A stretch of DNA of 64,000 bases from Actinomycetospora succinea (GCF_004363095.1 NZ_SNYO01000010.1:1-64000); one strand, 5' to 3'; numbered from the stretch's first letter, positions 36,637 to 46,357 are shown. Numbers and translations are program-made. The notes: generated from the letters alone by a model not told the origin.

Positions 36637-38540
36637 TGGGCGCGCCGCCGGAGGGCACCGTCACCGCCGCGTTCGTCGACTGGCTCGCCCGCGAGCGCGA
36701 CCTGCGCTTCGATGACTACGACGCCCTGCAGCGCTGGTCGGTCACCGACCTCGATGGCTTCTGGTCGGCGATCGCGGCGTTCTTCGGGGTGCCGTTCCAC
36801 GAGGCCGCGCGCACCGTCCTCGAGGAGCGCGTCATGCCCGGCGCGGTCTGGTTCCCGGGCGCGACGCTGAACTACGCCGAGCGTGCCGTCGAGGGGCCCG
36901 CCGGGACCGCCGACGACGACACCGCGCTGCTGGCGTACTCGCAGACCCGGGAGCACCAGCGCTGGACCCGCGGCGAGCTGCGCGACGCCGTCGCCCGCGC
37001 CCGGGCGGGCCTGCAGCGCCTGGGTGTGCGGCGCGGCGACCGCGTCGTCGCCTACGCCCCGAACATCCCCGAGACCGTGATCGCCCACCTCGCCGCCGCG
37101 AGCCTCGGCGCGGTGTGGGCGTCGTGCGCGCCGGAGTTCGGCGCGCGCAGCGTCGTCGACCGCTTCGCCCAGATCGAGCCGACGGTCCTGCTCGCGGTCG
37201 GCGGCTACGTCTTCGGCGACAAGCCCATCGACCGCACCGACGAGGTCGCCGCCGTGCGCGCCGCCCTGCCGACCCTGCACCACGTCGTCGAGGTCCCCTA
37301 CGGTCCGGGCACCGTCCCCGACGCGACGCCGTGGTCCGCGCTCGTCGGCACCCCCGCCGCGCCGGCCTACGACCCGGTGCCCTTCGACCACCCGCTGGTC
37401 GTGCTCTTCTCCTCGGGCACCACGGGGCCGCCGAAGGCGATCGTCCACGGGCACGGCGGCATCACCGTCGAGCACCTCAAGAACCACGGCCTCGCATGGG
37501 ACGTCCGGCCCGGCGACCGCATGCTCTGGTTCACCACCACGGCCTGGATGATGTGGAACGCGCTGGTCAGCGGCCTGCTGCACGGCGCCGCGCTGATCCT
37601 CGTCGACGGCAACCCGCTGCACCCCGACCTCGGCTGGCAGTGGCGCGTCGCCGCCGACGCCCGCGCCACGCACTTCGGGGCCTCGCCGGGCTTCCTCATG
37701 GCGTGCCGCGCCGAGGGCATCCACCCCGCGCGCGACCAGGATCTCGCGCCGCTGCGCCAGATCTGCGTGGCCGGGAGCCCGCTGCCGCCCGAGGGCTACC
37801 GGTGGGTGGCCGCCGAGTTCGGGCCGGGCGTCCTGCTGCTCGTGGGCAGCGGCGGCACCGACGTCTGCACCGGGATCGTCCAGGGCGGCCCGTGGCAGGA
37901 GGTGGTCGAGGGCGAGATCTCCGGGCGCGAGCTCGGCGTCGACACCGCCGCGTTCGACGAGGACGGGAACGAGGTCGTCGGCGAGCGCGGCGAGCTGGTC
38001 ATCCGCTCGCCCATGCCGTCGATGCCGCTGTTCTTCTGGGGTGACGACGCCGCCGGCACCCGCCTGCGCGCGACGTACTACGACGTCTACCCCGGCGTGT
38101 GGCGCCACGGCGACTGGGTCCGGTTCGCGCCGGGCGGGTCGGTCGTGGTGTCCGGGCGCTCGGACGCGACGCTGAACCGGGGCGGCGTCCGGCTCGGGAC
38201 CGCCGAGTTCTACACCGTGGTCGAGGAGATGCCCGAGGTCGCCGACAGCCTCGTCGTGCACCTCGAGGCCTCCGACGAGCTCGTGCTGTTCGTGGTGCCC
38301 GCGCCGGGCCGGCGCATCGACGAGGCCCGCATCCGCGCCGAGCTCCGCGCCGCGCTCTCCCCGCGCCACGTCCCGGACCGGATCCACGAGATCGCCGCCG
38401 TGCCCCGCACCCGGACCGGCAAGAAGCTCGAGGTGCCGGCCAAGCGGATCCTGCTCGGCGCCGACCCGGACACCGTTGCCTCGCGCGACTCGCTGGTCGA
38501 CCCGACCGCGCTGGAGCCGTTCGTGGGATACGCCCGATGA
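36636..38540 (+). CDS. Acyl-CoA synthetase, acetoacetyl-CoA synthetase type
   Basis: The 634-residue ANL-superfamily ligase has the N-terminal ACS domain (WFPGATLNYAERA), the P-loop FSSGTTGPPKAIVHGHGG, GSGGTDVCTGIV and the C-terminal catalytic lysine in RTRTGKKLEVPAK. It matches acetoacetate-CoA ligases most closely. In this operon it may activate a beta-keto or aryl-substituted acid rather than acetoacetate itself, a point the sequence cannot settle. ATG overlaps the crotonase stop (TGATG). Confidence 0.88.
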   Translation: MGAPPEGTVTAAFVDWLARERDLRFDDYDALQRWSVTDLDGFWSAIAAFFGVPFHEAARTVLEERVMPGAVWFPGATLNYAERAVEGPAGTADDDTALLAYSQTREHQRWTRGELRDAVARARAGLQRLGVRRGDRVVAYAPNIPETVIAHLAAASLGAVWASCAPEFGARSVVDRFAQIEPTVLLAVGGYVFGDKPIDRTDEVAAVRAALPTLHHVVEVPYGPGTVPDATPWSALVGTPAAPAYDPVPFDHPLVVLFSSGTTGPPKAIVHGHGGITVEHLKNHGLAWDVRPGDRMLWFTTTAWMMWNALVSGLLHGAALILVDGNPLHPDLGWQWRVAADARATHFGASPGFLMACRAEGIHPARDQDLAPLRQICVAGSPLPPEGYRWVAAEFGPGVLLLVGSGGTDVCTGIVQGGPWQEVVEGEISGRELGVDTAAFDEDGNEVVGERGELVIRSPMPSMPLFFWGDDAAGTRLRATYYDVYPGVWRHGDWVRFAPGGSVVVSGRSDATLNRGGVRLGTAEFYTVVEEMPEVADSLVVHLEASDELVLFVVPAPGRRIDEARIRAELRAALSPRHVPDRIHEIAAVPRTRTGKKLEVPAKRILLGADPDTVASRDSLVDPTALEPFVGYAR

Positions 38541-39367
38541 AGATCGCGGTGATCGGGACCGGGGTGATCGGCGAGAGCTGGATCCGGCTCTTCCTCGCCC
38601 ACGGCCACGACGTCGTCGCCGTCGACCCCGCCCCGGGACCGCTCCCCGACGGGGTGACCGTCACCGACGACCCCGCCGAGGCCGTCGCCGGCGCCGACTT
38701 CGTCCAGGAGAACGGGCCCGAGCGCCTCGACGTCAAGCACGAACTGCTCGCCGTCCTCGACGCCGCGGCCCGGCCCGACGTCGTCATCGCCAGCAGCTCC
38801 TCGACGCTGCGCCCCACCGACCTCGCCCGCGGCGCGCCGCACCACCCCGAGCGCGTGCTCGTCGGGCACCCGTTCAACCCGCCGCACCTCGTCCCGCTGG
38901 TCGAGGTCGTGCCCGGCGAGGCGACGTCGGAGGCGGCCGTCGACGCGGCCATGGCCTTCTACGCCGGGGTCGGCCGCACGCCCCTGCGCCTGCACGCCGA
39001 GCTCCCGGGCCACCTCGCCAACCGCCTCCAGGCCGCCCTGTGGCGCGAGGCGTACTCGCTGGTCGAGCGGGGTGTCGCGACCGTCGCCGACATCGACACC
39101 GCGATCACCGAGGGCCCCGGCCTGCGGTGGGCCGGCGTGGGGCCGATCGCCGGCCAGCACCTCTCCGGCGGCGCCGGCGGGCTCCGGCACGTCCTCGAGC
39201 ACCTCGGACCGGGCACCGAGGCGCTGTGGGCCGACCTCGGGTCGCCGACGATGACCCCGGAGCTCGTCGACCGCCTCGTCACGCAGGTCGCGGGCACCGA
39301 CACCGACGCCCTCCTCGCCCGCCGCGACGCGGTGATCCGGGCCGTCCTGACCGCCAGGGAGCAGTGA
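38537..39367 (+). CDS. 3-hydroxyacyl-CoA dehydrogenase family NAD-binding protein
   Basis: The 276-residue protein has the Rossmann motif GTGVIGESWIRLFLAHGH at residues 7-24, FVQENGPERLDVK, ASSSSTLRPTD and GHPFNPPHLVPLVEVV, as in 3-hydroxyacyl-CoA, L-carnitine and lambda-crystallin-type dehydrogenases. Only one short C-terminal domain is present. In the operon it should oxidise the hydroxyacyl-CoA produced by the crotonase. ATG overlaps the ligase stop (ATGA). Confidence 0.88.
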   Translation: MKIAVIGTGVIGESWIRLFLAHGHDVVAVDPAPGPLPDGVTVTDDPAEAVAGADFVQENGPERLDVKHELLAVLDAAARPDVVIASSSSTLRPTDLARGAPHHPERVLVGHPFNPPHLVPLVEVVPGEATSEAAVDAAMAFYAGVGRTPLRLHAELPGHLANRLQAALWREAYSLVERGVATVADIDTAITEGPGLRWAGVGPIAGQHLSGGAGGLRHVLEHLGPGTEALWADLGSPTMTPELVDRLVTQVAGTDTDALLARRDAVIRAVLTAREQ

Positions 39368-40230
39368 TGGATCTCGACGCGCTCACCGCCATCGACGTCC
39401 ACACCCACGTCGAGCAGGACGCCCACGGGTGCTTCGCGCTGACCGACGAGCTGCTCGACGCCTCGGCGCAGTACTTCCGCAGCGACCAGGACCGCACGCC
39501 CACGGTCGAGGCGATCGCCACGCACTACCGGGAACGATCGATGGCCGCGGTCGTCTTCACCGTCGACGCGCCCGCCGCGACCGGGCACCCGCCGCTGTCG
39601 AGCGAGGAGATCGTCGAGCGCGCGGCGGCGTTCCCCGACGTGCTCATCCCCTTCGGGTCGGTGGACCCGCACGGCGGGCGGGCGGCGGTCGCCCGGGTCC
39701 GGCGGCTCGTCGAGCAGGGGGCCCGCGGGTTCAAGTTCCACCCCACGCTGCAGGGGTTCGAGCCGAACGACCGGGCGTTCTACCCGCTCTACGCGGCCAT
39801 CGCCGAGGCCGGCGTGCCCGCGCTCTTCCACACCGGGCAGACCGGGATCGGCGCCGGCCTGCCCGGCGGCGCGGGGCTGAAGCTGCGCTACTCCGACCCG
39901 ATGCTGCTCGACGACGTCGCCGCCGACTTCCCCGAGCTCACGATGATCTTCGCGCACCCCTCGGTGCCGTGGCAGGACGCGGCGATCTCGATCGCGGGGC
40001 ACAAGGCGAACGTGTACATCGACCTCTCGGGCTGGGCGCCGAAGTACTTCCCGCCCCAGCTGGTCCGGGCCGCGTCGCGCCAGCTGCGCGAGAAGGTCCT
40101 CTTCGGGTCGGACTTCCCCGTCATCACGCCGGACCGCTGGCTGCGGGACTTCGCGGATCTGGACATCCCCGACGACGTCCGGCCGGCGATCCTCAAGGAC
40201 AACGCCGCGAGGGTGCTCGGCCTGGCCTGA
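39367..40230 (+). CDS. Amidohydrolase-family (ACMSD-like) metal hydrolase
   Basis: The 287-residue TIM-barrel protein has the metal-binding HTH pair in IDVHTHVEQDAHG, a mid-barrel FKFHPTLQGF, ALFHTGQTG, IFAHPSVPW and the final Asp in LFGSDFPVI. This is the amidohydrolase-2 pattern. In p-hydroxycinnamate catabolism of Rhodococcus, an enzyme of this type (CouO) cleaves an aryl beta-ketoacyl-CoA; the operon context here makes a similar role plausible. ATG overlaps the dehydrogenase stop (TGATG). Confidence 0.85.
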   Translation: MDLDALTAIDVHTHVEQDAHGCFALTDELLDASAQYFRSDQDRTPTVEAIATHYRERSMAAVVFTVDAPAATGHPPLSSEEIVERAAAFPDVLIPFGSVDPHGGRAAVARVRRLVEQGARGFKFHPTLQGFEPNDRAFYPLYAAIAEAGVPALFHTGQTGIGAGLPGGAGLKLRYSDPMLLDDVAADFPELTMIFAHPSVPWQDAAISIAGHKANVYIDLSGWAPKYFPPQLVRAASRQLREKVLFGSDFPVITPDRWLRDFADLDIPDDVRPAILKDNAARVLGLA

Positions 40231-40241
40231 CCTCGCCCGAC

Positions 40242-40293
40242 GGCAGCGAACGGGCGGTTCGCTGCCTCTACGCGTCCGAACTCCCCGTTCGCT
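40242..40293 (+). terminator. Competing hairpins after the CoA-thioester operon
   Basis: GGCAGCGAAC (40242-40251) pairs with GTTCGCTGCC (40257-40266). Alternatively AGCGAACGGG (40245-40254) pairs with CCCGTTCGCT (40284-40293). Both stems are ten base pairs and mutually exclusive. The element begins 11 bases after the amidohydrolase stop and 72 bases before the DoxX start. Confidence 0.65.
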
Positions 40294-40364
40294 CCGGTCA
40301 CATCTGCGGGCTCCCGCGGGTCTCCACGTCGACGACCCCGCACCGACCCGACAGGGAGCCCACC

Positions 40365-40769
40365 ATGGACGTCCGCACCCTCACCTACCGCGCTTCGACC
40401 GGCGTCACCGCGTTCGTCCTGCTCTCGGGCGGGGTGGCCGACCTGCTCGGCGCGGAGTGGGCCGTCGCCGGGATCGTGGCGCTGGGCTTCCCGGCCTACC
40501 TCGCCACGATCCTGGGCGTCTGGAAGATCCTCGGTGCCGTCGCGATCACGGTGCCCGGCTACCCGCGGCTCAAGGAGTGGGCCTACGCCGGCACGGTCTT
40601 CGACCTCAGCGGCGCCTTCGTGTCCCACCTCGTGTCGGGGAGCCCGTGGTTCCACCTCGCGACGACCTCGACCCTGCTCGCCGTCGCCGTCGCCTCGTGG
40701 GCGACCCGCCCGGTCTCGCGGCGGCTCGTCACCGCCGTGACGCCGGCGCGAGAGTCCGTCGCCGTCTAG
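40365..40769 (+). CDS. DoxX-like family membrane protein
   Basis: The 134-residue protein has four membrane segments ([33 protein letters not shown] and two later) and the DoxX-like stretch [20 protein letters not shown]. Function is unknown; small DoxX proteins are tied to redox or thiol metabolism. AGGGAG lies before the ATG. Its TAG shares a CTAG with the hisS stop on the other strand. Confidence 0.82.
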   Translation: MDVRTLTYRASTGVTAFVLLSGGVADLLGAEWAVAGIVALGFPAYLATILGVWKILGAVAITVPGYPRLKEWAYAGTVFDLSGAFVSHLVSGSPWFHLATTSTLLAVAVASWATRPVSRRLVTAVTPARESVAV

Positions 40770-42040
40770 CCCTCGTGCAGCGCCCGGTCCACCGCGGCCG
40801 CCGCGTCGTCCAGGGCGACCGCGGTCTGGCTGCCGTCGGCGAGGTCCTTGACCTGGATCTCGCCGGCCTCCAGGTCGCGGTCGCCGAGCACGAGCGCGAA
40901 GCGGGCGCCGGACCGGTCCGCGGCCTTCATCGCGCCCTTGAGGCCGCGGTTGCCGTAGGCCAGGTCGGCGCGGATGCCCGCCCGCCGCAGGGACCCGACG
41001 ATGCCGACGAGGCGCTCCTTCGCGGCGTCGCCCAGCGGCACCCCGAAGACCTCCACGCGCCCGGCGGCGTCGTGGCCGGCCTCCTCGACACGGCACGCGA
41101 GCAGCGCACGGTCGACGCCGAGACCGAAGCCGACCCCGGACAGCGCCTGCCCGCCGAGCTCGGCCATGAGCCCGTCGTAGCGCCCGCCGCCGCCGATGCC
41201 CGACTGCGAGCCGAGGCCGTCGTGGACGAACTCGAAGGTCGTCTTCGTGTAGTAGTCGAGCCCGCGCACCATCCACGGGTTCTCGACGTAGGCGACGCCG
41301 AGGTCGTCGAGGTAGCGCTTCACCGCCGCGTGGTGCGCGGCCGCCTCGTCGGAGAGGTGGTCGATCATCAGCGGCGCGCCGTCGAGCTGGGCGCGGACCT
41401 CGGGGCGCTTGTCGTCGAGCACCCGCAGCGGGTTGATGCGGGCGCGCTCGCGGGTGGCCTCGTCGAGGTCGAGCTTCTCGAGGAAGCGGGTCAGCTCGGC
41501 GCGGTACTGCGGCCGCGTGGTCGCGTCGCCGAGGCTCGTGATCTCCAACCGGTAGCCGCGCAGCCCGAGGGCGCGGAACCCGGCATCGGCGACGGCGAGG
41601 ACCTCGGCGTCGAGCGCGGGGTCGTCGACGCCGATCGCCTCGACGCCGACCTGCTGCAGCTGGCGGAAGCGGCCGGCCTGCGGGCGCTCGTAGCGGAAGA
41701 ACGGCCCGGTGTAGCGCAGCTTGACCGGCAGCCCGCCCCGGTCGAGCCCGTGCTCGATGACGGAACGGACGACGCCCGCCGTGCCCTCGGGGCGCAGGGT
41801 CACCGACCGGCCGCCGCGGTCGTCGAACGAGTACATCTCCTTGGAGACGACGTCGGTCGACTCGCCCACGCCGCGGGCGTAGAGCGCGGTGTCCTCGAAG
41901 ACCGGCAGCTCGATGTGCGCGTAGCCGGCGCGGTCGGCCTCGCGGACCAGGGTGTCGCGGACCGTCGTGAACTCCGGCCCGACGTACTCCGGGATGCCCT
42001 TGGGCGCGGCGAAGCCGCCGGCCGGGACCGACGCGCTCAC
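40766..42040 (-). CDS. hisS: Histidyl-tRNA synthetase
   Basis: The 424-residue class II enzyme has motif 1 region [16 protein letters not shown], motif 2 with [19 protein letters not shown], the histidine-binding [15 protein letters not shown] and [10 protein letters not shown], and a C-terminal anticodon domain. The GTG start overlaps the stop of the MBL-hydrolase gene by four bases. Its stop is shared with DoxX through CTAG. The order PPIase / MBL / hisS is usual in actinobacteria. Confidence 0.96.
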   Translation of the reverse strand: MSASVPAGGFAAPKGIPEYVGPEFTTVRDTLVREADRAGYAHIELPVFEDTALYARGVGESTDVVSKEMYSFDDRGGRSVTLRPEGTAGVVRSVIEHGLDRGGLPVKLRYTGPFFRYERPQAGRFRQLQQVGVEAIGVDDPALDAEVLAVADAGFRALGLRGYRLEITSLGDATTRPQYRAELTRFLEKLDLDEATRERARINPLRVLDDKRPEVRAQLDGAPLMIDHLSDEAAAHHAAVKRYLDDLGVAYVENPWMVRGLDYYTKTTFEFVHDGLGSQSGIGGGGRYDGLMAELGGQALSGVGFGLGVDRALLACRVEEAGHDAAGRVEVFGVPLGDAAKERLVGIVGSLRRAGIRADLAYGNRGLKGAMKAADRSGARFALVLGDRDLEAGEIQVKDLADGSQTAVALDDAAAAVDRALHEG

Positions 42041-42729
42041 AGGTGACGCCCGGGCGCGCTCGTCAGGCCCTGCACGAACGGGTTGGACGCGCGCTCCTGG
42101 CCGACGGTCGTCATCGGCCCGTGGCCGGGCAGGACGGCGGTCTCCTCGGGCAGCGAGAGGATCTTGTCGCGGAGCGAGGCCATCATCTCGTCGGTGTCGC
42201 CGCCGGGCAGGTCGGTGCGCCCGATGCCGCCCTGGAAGAGCGTGTCACCGGCCAGCAGGAACGGCTGGCCCTCCTCGGTGGCCGAGCGGAACACGACCGA
42301 GCCGCGGGTGTGGCCCGGGGTGTGGTCGACGGTGAGGCGCAGCCCGGCGAGCTCGAGCTCGGCGCCGTCGGCGAGCACCTCGACCGAGCGCGGCTCGCGG
42401 AACTCCAGCCCCGGGTACATCGCGGCGATCTGCTGGCCCATCGGCCCGACCGAGCCGAGCGGGTCGGCGAGCATGTGCCGGTCCTCGGGGTGGATCCAGG
42501 CGGGGATGTCGTCGCCGTCGCACACCGGCGTCACCGACCACATGTGGTCCATGTGCCCGTGGGTGAGCAGCACCGCCACGGGCGTCAGCTTGTGACGCGC
42601 GAGCACCTCGCGCAGCCCCTCCTCGGCGTCCTGGCCCGGGTCCACCACGACGGCGGACTCCCCGGGGCCGGGAGCGACCACGTAGCAGTTGGTCTGGAAC
42701 ACCCCGGCCGCGAAGGCCTCGACCAGCAC
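42037..42729 (-). CDS. MBL-fold metallohydrolase, glyoxalase II-like
   Basis: The 230-residue protein has the metal signature [34 protein letters not shown] and [11 protein letters not shown], the glyoxalase II/ hydroxyacylglutathione-hydrolase-like pattern. The substrate may be a mycothiol or other thioester; not decidable. I chose the GTG at 42729 because it gives [18 protein letters not shown], the family N-terminus, with GAGGA upstream. It reads into hisS with a four-base overlap and diverges from the cyclophilin gene. Confidence 0.88.
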   Translation of the reverse strand: MLVEAFAAGVFQTNCYVVAPGPGESAVVVDPGQDAEEGLREVLARHKLTPVAVLLTHGHMDHMWSVTPVCDGDDIPAWIHPEDRHMLADPLGSVGPMGQQIAAMYPGLEFREPRSVEVLADGAELELAGLRLTVDHTPGHTRGSVVFRSATEEGQPFLLAGDTLFQGGIGRTDLPGGDTDEMMASLRDKILSLPEETAVLPGHGPMTTVGQERASNPFVQGLTSAPGRHL

Positions 42730-42811
42730 GTCCTCGTCCTCCTCAGCGGAATCGGCGACCCGGCCAGCGTAGTCGAGACCCTCACGAGGACCGTCCGGCG
42801 CGGTTCCTACG

Positions 42812-43636
42812 ATGTCGGCCGTGCCGACGAACGAGCAGCGCCGGAAGGCCGCCAAGCGCAAGCTGGAACGCCAGATCGAACGGCGGGCCGAGCGCTCCCG
42901 ACGCCGGCGCCAGCGGCTGACCCTGATCTCGGTGGTGGCGGTCGTCGCGGTCCTCGCCGTCGGCGCGGGGGTCTACTTCGTGGTGACGGGGTCCGACGAG
43001 CCCACACCGGAGGCCGCACCCCCCTCGACCTGCACGTACAACCCGTCGGAGCCGGCCTCCAAGCCGAACACGCCGCCCGACGGGAACCCGCCGACGACCG
43101 GCATCGTCGACGTCACCCTGCAGACCTCCCAGGGCGCGATCCCCCTGGTGCTCGACCGCGCGTCGGCGCCCTGCGCGGTCAACGCCGTGGTCAGCCTCGC
43201 GTCGCAGGGCTTCTACGACGACACCCCGTGCCCGCGGCTCGTCACCAGCGCGGGCAGCCTGCAGGTGCTCCAGTGCGGCGACCCGACGGGCTCCGGCTCC
43301 GGCGGCCCCGGCTACCAGTACGCCGAGGAGCCCCCGCAGGGCCTGCCGCCGTTCCCGGGCGCCGAGGGCCAGGCCTCGACCTACGCCCGCGGCCTGATCG
43401 CCATGGCCAAGAGCAGCCAGCCCGGGACCACCGGCAGCCAGTTCTTCCTCGTCTACGGCGACTCGGCGCTCCCGCCGGAGTACTCGGTGATCGGCCGGAT
43501 CGGCGGCGACGGGCTCGGCGTGCTCGACCGGATCGCCCAGGGCGGCGACGACGGCTCCAACCAGGCCGGCGGCGGCGCCCCGCGGACCCCGGTGCAGATC
43601 CAGCGCGCGGTCGTCGCGGCGCCGCCCGCACCCTGA
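42812..43636 (+). CDS. Membrane-anchored/secreted peptidyl-prolyl cis-trans isomerase (cyclophilin)
   Basis: The 274-residue protein has a very basic cytoplasmic N-terminus (RRKAAKRKLERQIERR), one membrane anchor (ISVVAVVAVLAVGAGVYFVV), a Pro-rich linker and a cyclophilin domain. The latter shows GFYDDTPCPRLV, AMAKSSQPGTTGSQFFLVYGD and YSVIGRI; the active-site Arg is kept in PCPRLV. It acts outside the membrane in protein folding. It is divergent from the MBL gene. Confidence 0.92.
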   Translation: MSAVPTNEQRRKAAKRKLERQIERRAERSRRRRQRLTLISVVAVVAVLAVGAGVYFVVTGSDEPTPEAAPPSTCTYNPSEPASKPNTPPDGNPPTTGIVDVTLQTSQGAIPLVLDRASAPCAVNAVVSLASQGFYDDTPCPRLVTSAGSLQVLQCGDPTGSGSGGPGYQYAEEPPQGLPPFPGAEGQASTYARGLIAMAKSSQPGTTGSQFFLVYGDSALPPEYSVIGRIGGDGLGVLDRIAQGGDDGSNQAGGGAPRTPVQIQRAVVAAPPAP

Positions 43637-43726
43637 CCGCCCAGACCCTGACCGGCAGCGGACCGGCAGCGCCCTGACAGCGGGGCGCGCCACCGTCGGG
43701 CCACACCCCGACGACAGGACCGCACC

Positions 43727-44530
43727 ATGGCCACCTTCCCCGGCTCCGCCGGCACCGTCTTCCACGACCGCTGGCTGCCGCAGACCCCGGTCCGCGGCAC
43801 CGTCGTCCTGCTGCACGGTTACGGCGAGCACCTCGGTCTGTACGACGCCCTCGCGCGCCGGCTCGCGGCGCAAGGGCAGGCCGTCCACGCCCTCGACGCC
43901 GTCGGGCACGGGCGGAGCGACGGCGAGCGCGCGCTCATCGCGTCGTGGGACCTGCTGGTCGACGACGCGCGGACGCTCGCGGGGATCGCGTGCGCCGAGG
44001 ACCCCGGCGTGCCGCTGACCCTGATCGGCCACTCCGGCGGGGCGCTCGCCGCGCTCCTGCTGGCGCTGCGGTCCCCCGGGATCGCGGACGCGCTCGTGCT
44101 CTCGGGCGCGCCGATACGGTCGCAGGAGTGGATCCACGAGTGGCTCGCGCTCGGCGAGGCGGAGCTGCCCGTCGACGACCCCCGGGACCTGCTGAGCACG
44201 CACCCGGAGTACGTCGACGCCCTGCTCCACGACCCGCTGACCCACCACGGCGGCTTCCGGCGGGACACGCTGCAGGCCGTCGCGGACACCTGGCCGGAGG
44301 TCGCCGCCGGGCTCGCCGCCGGGCGGCCCGCCGTCCCGGTCCTGCTGGTGCACGGGGAGGCGGACCCGCTCGTCCCGGTCGAGCACGCCCGGCTGACCGC
44401 CGACCAGCTCCCGGACGCCGGGGTCGTGACGTTCCCCGGCGACCTGCACGACGTCCTCAACGAGCACGACCGCGACGCCGTGCACGACGTCGTGGCCGAG
44501 TTCGTGGCCCGGGAGCTCGCCGTCACGTGA
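43727..44530 (+). CDS. Alpha/beta hydrolase, monoacylglycerol-lipase-like
   Basis: The 267-residue protein has VVLLHGYGEHLGLYD, DAVGHGRSDG and the nucleophile elbow GHSGGA. The acid (HGEADPLVP) and histidine (GDLHDVLNE) complete the triad. It resembles bacterial monoacylglycerol lipases and lysophospholipases. No signal peptide is seen. Its 3' end overlaps the convergent SDR gene by eight bases. The 90 bases upstream hold short direct repeats (ACCGGCAGCG twice) and nothing else clear. Confidence 0.88.
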   Translation: MATFPGSAGTVFHDRWLPQTPVRGTVVLLHGYGEHLGLYDALARRLAAQGQAVHALDAVGHGRSDGERALIASWDLLVDDARTLAGIACAEDPGVPLTLIGHSGGALAALLLALRSPGIADALVLSGAPIRSQEWIHEWLALGEAELPVDDPRDLLSTHPEYVDALLHDPLTHHGGFRRDTLQAVADTWPEVAAGLAAGRPAVPVLLVHGEADPLVPVEHARLTADQLPDAGVVTFPGDLHDVLNEHDRDAVHDVVAEFVARELAVT

Positions 44531-45290
44531 GCCCACCGTCGGCGCGGAGGTTCGCCCCGGTGAGCCAGCCCGCCTCGGGCCGGCACAGGAGCCCCACGAC
44601 GTCGGCGACGTCGCGGGGCTCGCCGATCCGGCCCAGCGCGGTCAGGGCTGCGGCGCCGGCGAGGGCCTCGGGCGGGGCGCCGGCGCGCAGGAGGTCGGTG
44701 TCGGTGGGCCCGGCGGACACGGTGTTCACGGTGATGCCGCGCCCGCCGAGCTCCCGGGACGCGACGCGGACGATCTGCTCGACCGCGGCCTTGCTCGCGG
44801 CGTAGACCGTCTCGCCCGGGCTGGGCCAGGCCGTCCCCACGGTGGAGACGGCGACGATCCGGCCGCCGTCGACCATCCGGGCGGCGGCGTGCTGGACCGC
44901 CAGCAGCACGCCACGGGCGTTGACGGGCATGACCCGGTCCCACGTCGCGACATCCACCGCGGCGAGGGGCTGGTGCGCGGCGATCCCGGCGTCGGCGACC
45001 AGCACGCCGAGCCCGCGCGCGCCCGCCTCGGCGTAGAAGGCCTGCGCGGCGCCGACCACCGGCCCGAACCCGGCGGGGTCGGCGACGTCGAGGCGGAACG
45101 CGCGGGCCGTCCCGCCGTCGGCGCCGATCGCGGCCACGACGTCGGCAGCGGCCCGCTCGTGCTCGACGAAGGTCAGCGCGACCGCGGCGCCGTCACGGGC
45201 CAACCGGCGCGCGACCGCGGCGCCGATCCCGCGGGAGCCGCCGGTCACGAGGGCGCCGAGGCCGGCGAGGGGGCGATCCGGAGGTGTCAT
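44523..45290 (-). CDS. Short-chain dehydrogenase/reductase
   Basis: The 255-residue classical SDR has the cofactor motif TGGSRGIGAAVARRL, DAGIAAH, the catalytic YAASK and GPTDTDLLRAG, and ends LTGANLRADGGLT. The usual Asn-Asn-Ala-Gly is changed to ADAG, common among actinobacterial SDRs. Substrate unknown. It is divergent from the WYL regulator with 61 bases between starts, and so is its likely target. Confidence 0.9.
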   Translation of the reverse strand: MTPPDRPLAGLGALVTGGSRGIGAAVARRLARDGAAVALTFVEHERAAADVVAAIGADGGTARAFRLDVADPAGFGPVVGAAQAFYAEAGARGLGVLVADAGIAAHQPLAAVDVATWDRVMPVNARGVLLAVQHAAARMVDGGRIVAVSTVGTAWPSPGETVYAASKAAVEQIVRVASRELGGRGITVNTVSAGPTDTDLLRAGAPPEALAGAAALTALGRIGEPRDVADVVGLLCRPEAGWLTGANLRADGGLT

Positions 45291-45313
45291 GGCGCCGACC
45301 GTGCCGGGCGTTG

Positions 45314-45330
45314 CGGAAGGGATCGTTCCG
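45314..45330. promoter_or_regulatory. Small inverted repeat between the SDR and WYL genes
   Basis: CGGAA and TTCCG are inverted repeats seven bases apart in the divergent region. It may be the WYL regulator's own operator. Weak evidence only. Confidence 0.3.
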
Positions 45331-45351
45331 CCACCCGGTCATGCTGGGTCC

Positions 45352-46347
45352 GTGCCCGACACCGCGTCCCGGCTGCTGCGCCTGCTGACCCTGCTCCAGA
45401 GCCGGCCGCGCTGGACGGCCGCGGAGCTCGCCGACCAGCTCGCGGTCAGCACCCGGACGGTGCGGGCGGACGTCGAGCGGGTGCGGGGGCTGGGCTACGA
45501 CGTCGACGCCACCACCGGCACCGGCGGCGGCTACACGCTGCGCCCCGGCGGGGTGCTCCCGCCCGTGAGCTTCACCGACGACGAGGCGCTCGCCATCGCC
45601 GTCGCCCTGCAGACCGTGAGCGCCTCCGGGCTCGCCGACGCCGCCGAGGCTACCGCGAGCGCGGCCGCCAAGCTCGACCGGCTCCTGCCGTCGCACCTGC
45701 GCCACCAGGTCGCGACGCTCTCCGCCGTCGCCGACACCGTGGACCCCGCGCGCGACCCCGTTCCCACGGACACCTTCGCCGCCGTCGCCCGGGCCTGCCG
45801 CGAGCACGCGACCCTGCGGTGCACCTACCGCGCCCGCGACGGGGCCGCGAGCGAGCGCCGCGTCGAGCCCCACCGCCTGGTCCACGTCAGCGGGCGCTGG
45901 TACCTCGTCGGCCACGACCTCGACCGCGACGACTGGCGCAGCTTCCGCCTCGACCGCCTCACCCCGCGCGTCCCCACCGGACCCCGCTTCGTGCCGCGCG
46001 AGCCGCCCGAGGGCGGCTGGGAGCGCCTGGTGGTCCGGGGCCGGATGCGCGCGCTGTGGCACCACCGGGCGCGGGTCGTCGTCCACGCCGACGCGGCGAC
46101 GGTCGCCGCGCGGGTGCCGATCGGGAGCTGGAGCGTCGAGCCGCGGACCGCCGGGACGTGCTGGCTGGACGCCGGCGCCCAGAGCGCGGCCCTGCTCGCG
46201 GTCTACCTCGGCGCCCTCGACCTCCCCCTCACGATCGACCCCGGCACCGCGCCGGAACTGCACCGCGCCGCGCGGGAGCTCGCCGACCGGTACGCGGCCG
46301 CGACCGGTTCCGATTCGTCCAAGTCATCCGGGTCGACCCCGGCATAG
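45352..46347 (+). CDS. HTH- and WYL-domain transcriptional regulator (YafY type)
   Basis: The 331-residue protein has an N-terminal HTH (TAAELADQLAVSTRTVRADVERVRGLGY), a middle part, and a WYL domain with HVSGRWYLVGHD and SFRLDRLTP. A C-terminal WCX-like part follows. WYL domains sense ligands such as nucleic acids. The GTG at 45352 gives VPDTASRLLRLLTLLQ, the family N-terminus. An earlier ATG would overlap the divergent SDR. Confidence 0.9.
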   Translation: MPDTASRLLRLLTLLQSRPRWTAAELADQLAVSTRTVRADVERVRGLGYDVDATTGTGGGYTLRPGGVLPPVSFTDDEALAIAVALQTVSASGLADAAEATASAAAKLDRLLPSHLRHQVATLSAVADTVDPARDPVPTDTFAAVARACREHATLRCTYRARDGAASERRVEPHRLVHVSGRWYLVGHDLDRDDWRSFRLDRLTPRVPTGPRFVPREPPEGGWERLVVRGRMRALWHHRARVVVHADAATVAARVPIGSWSVEPRTAGTCWLDAGAQSAALLAVYLGALDLPLTIDPGTAPELHRAARELADRYAAATGSDSSKSSGSTPA

Positions 46348-46357
46348 CGTGCCGGCC

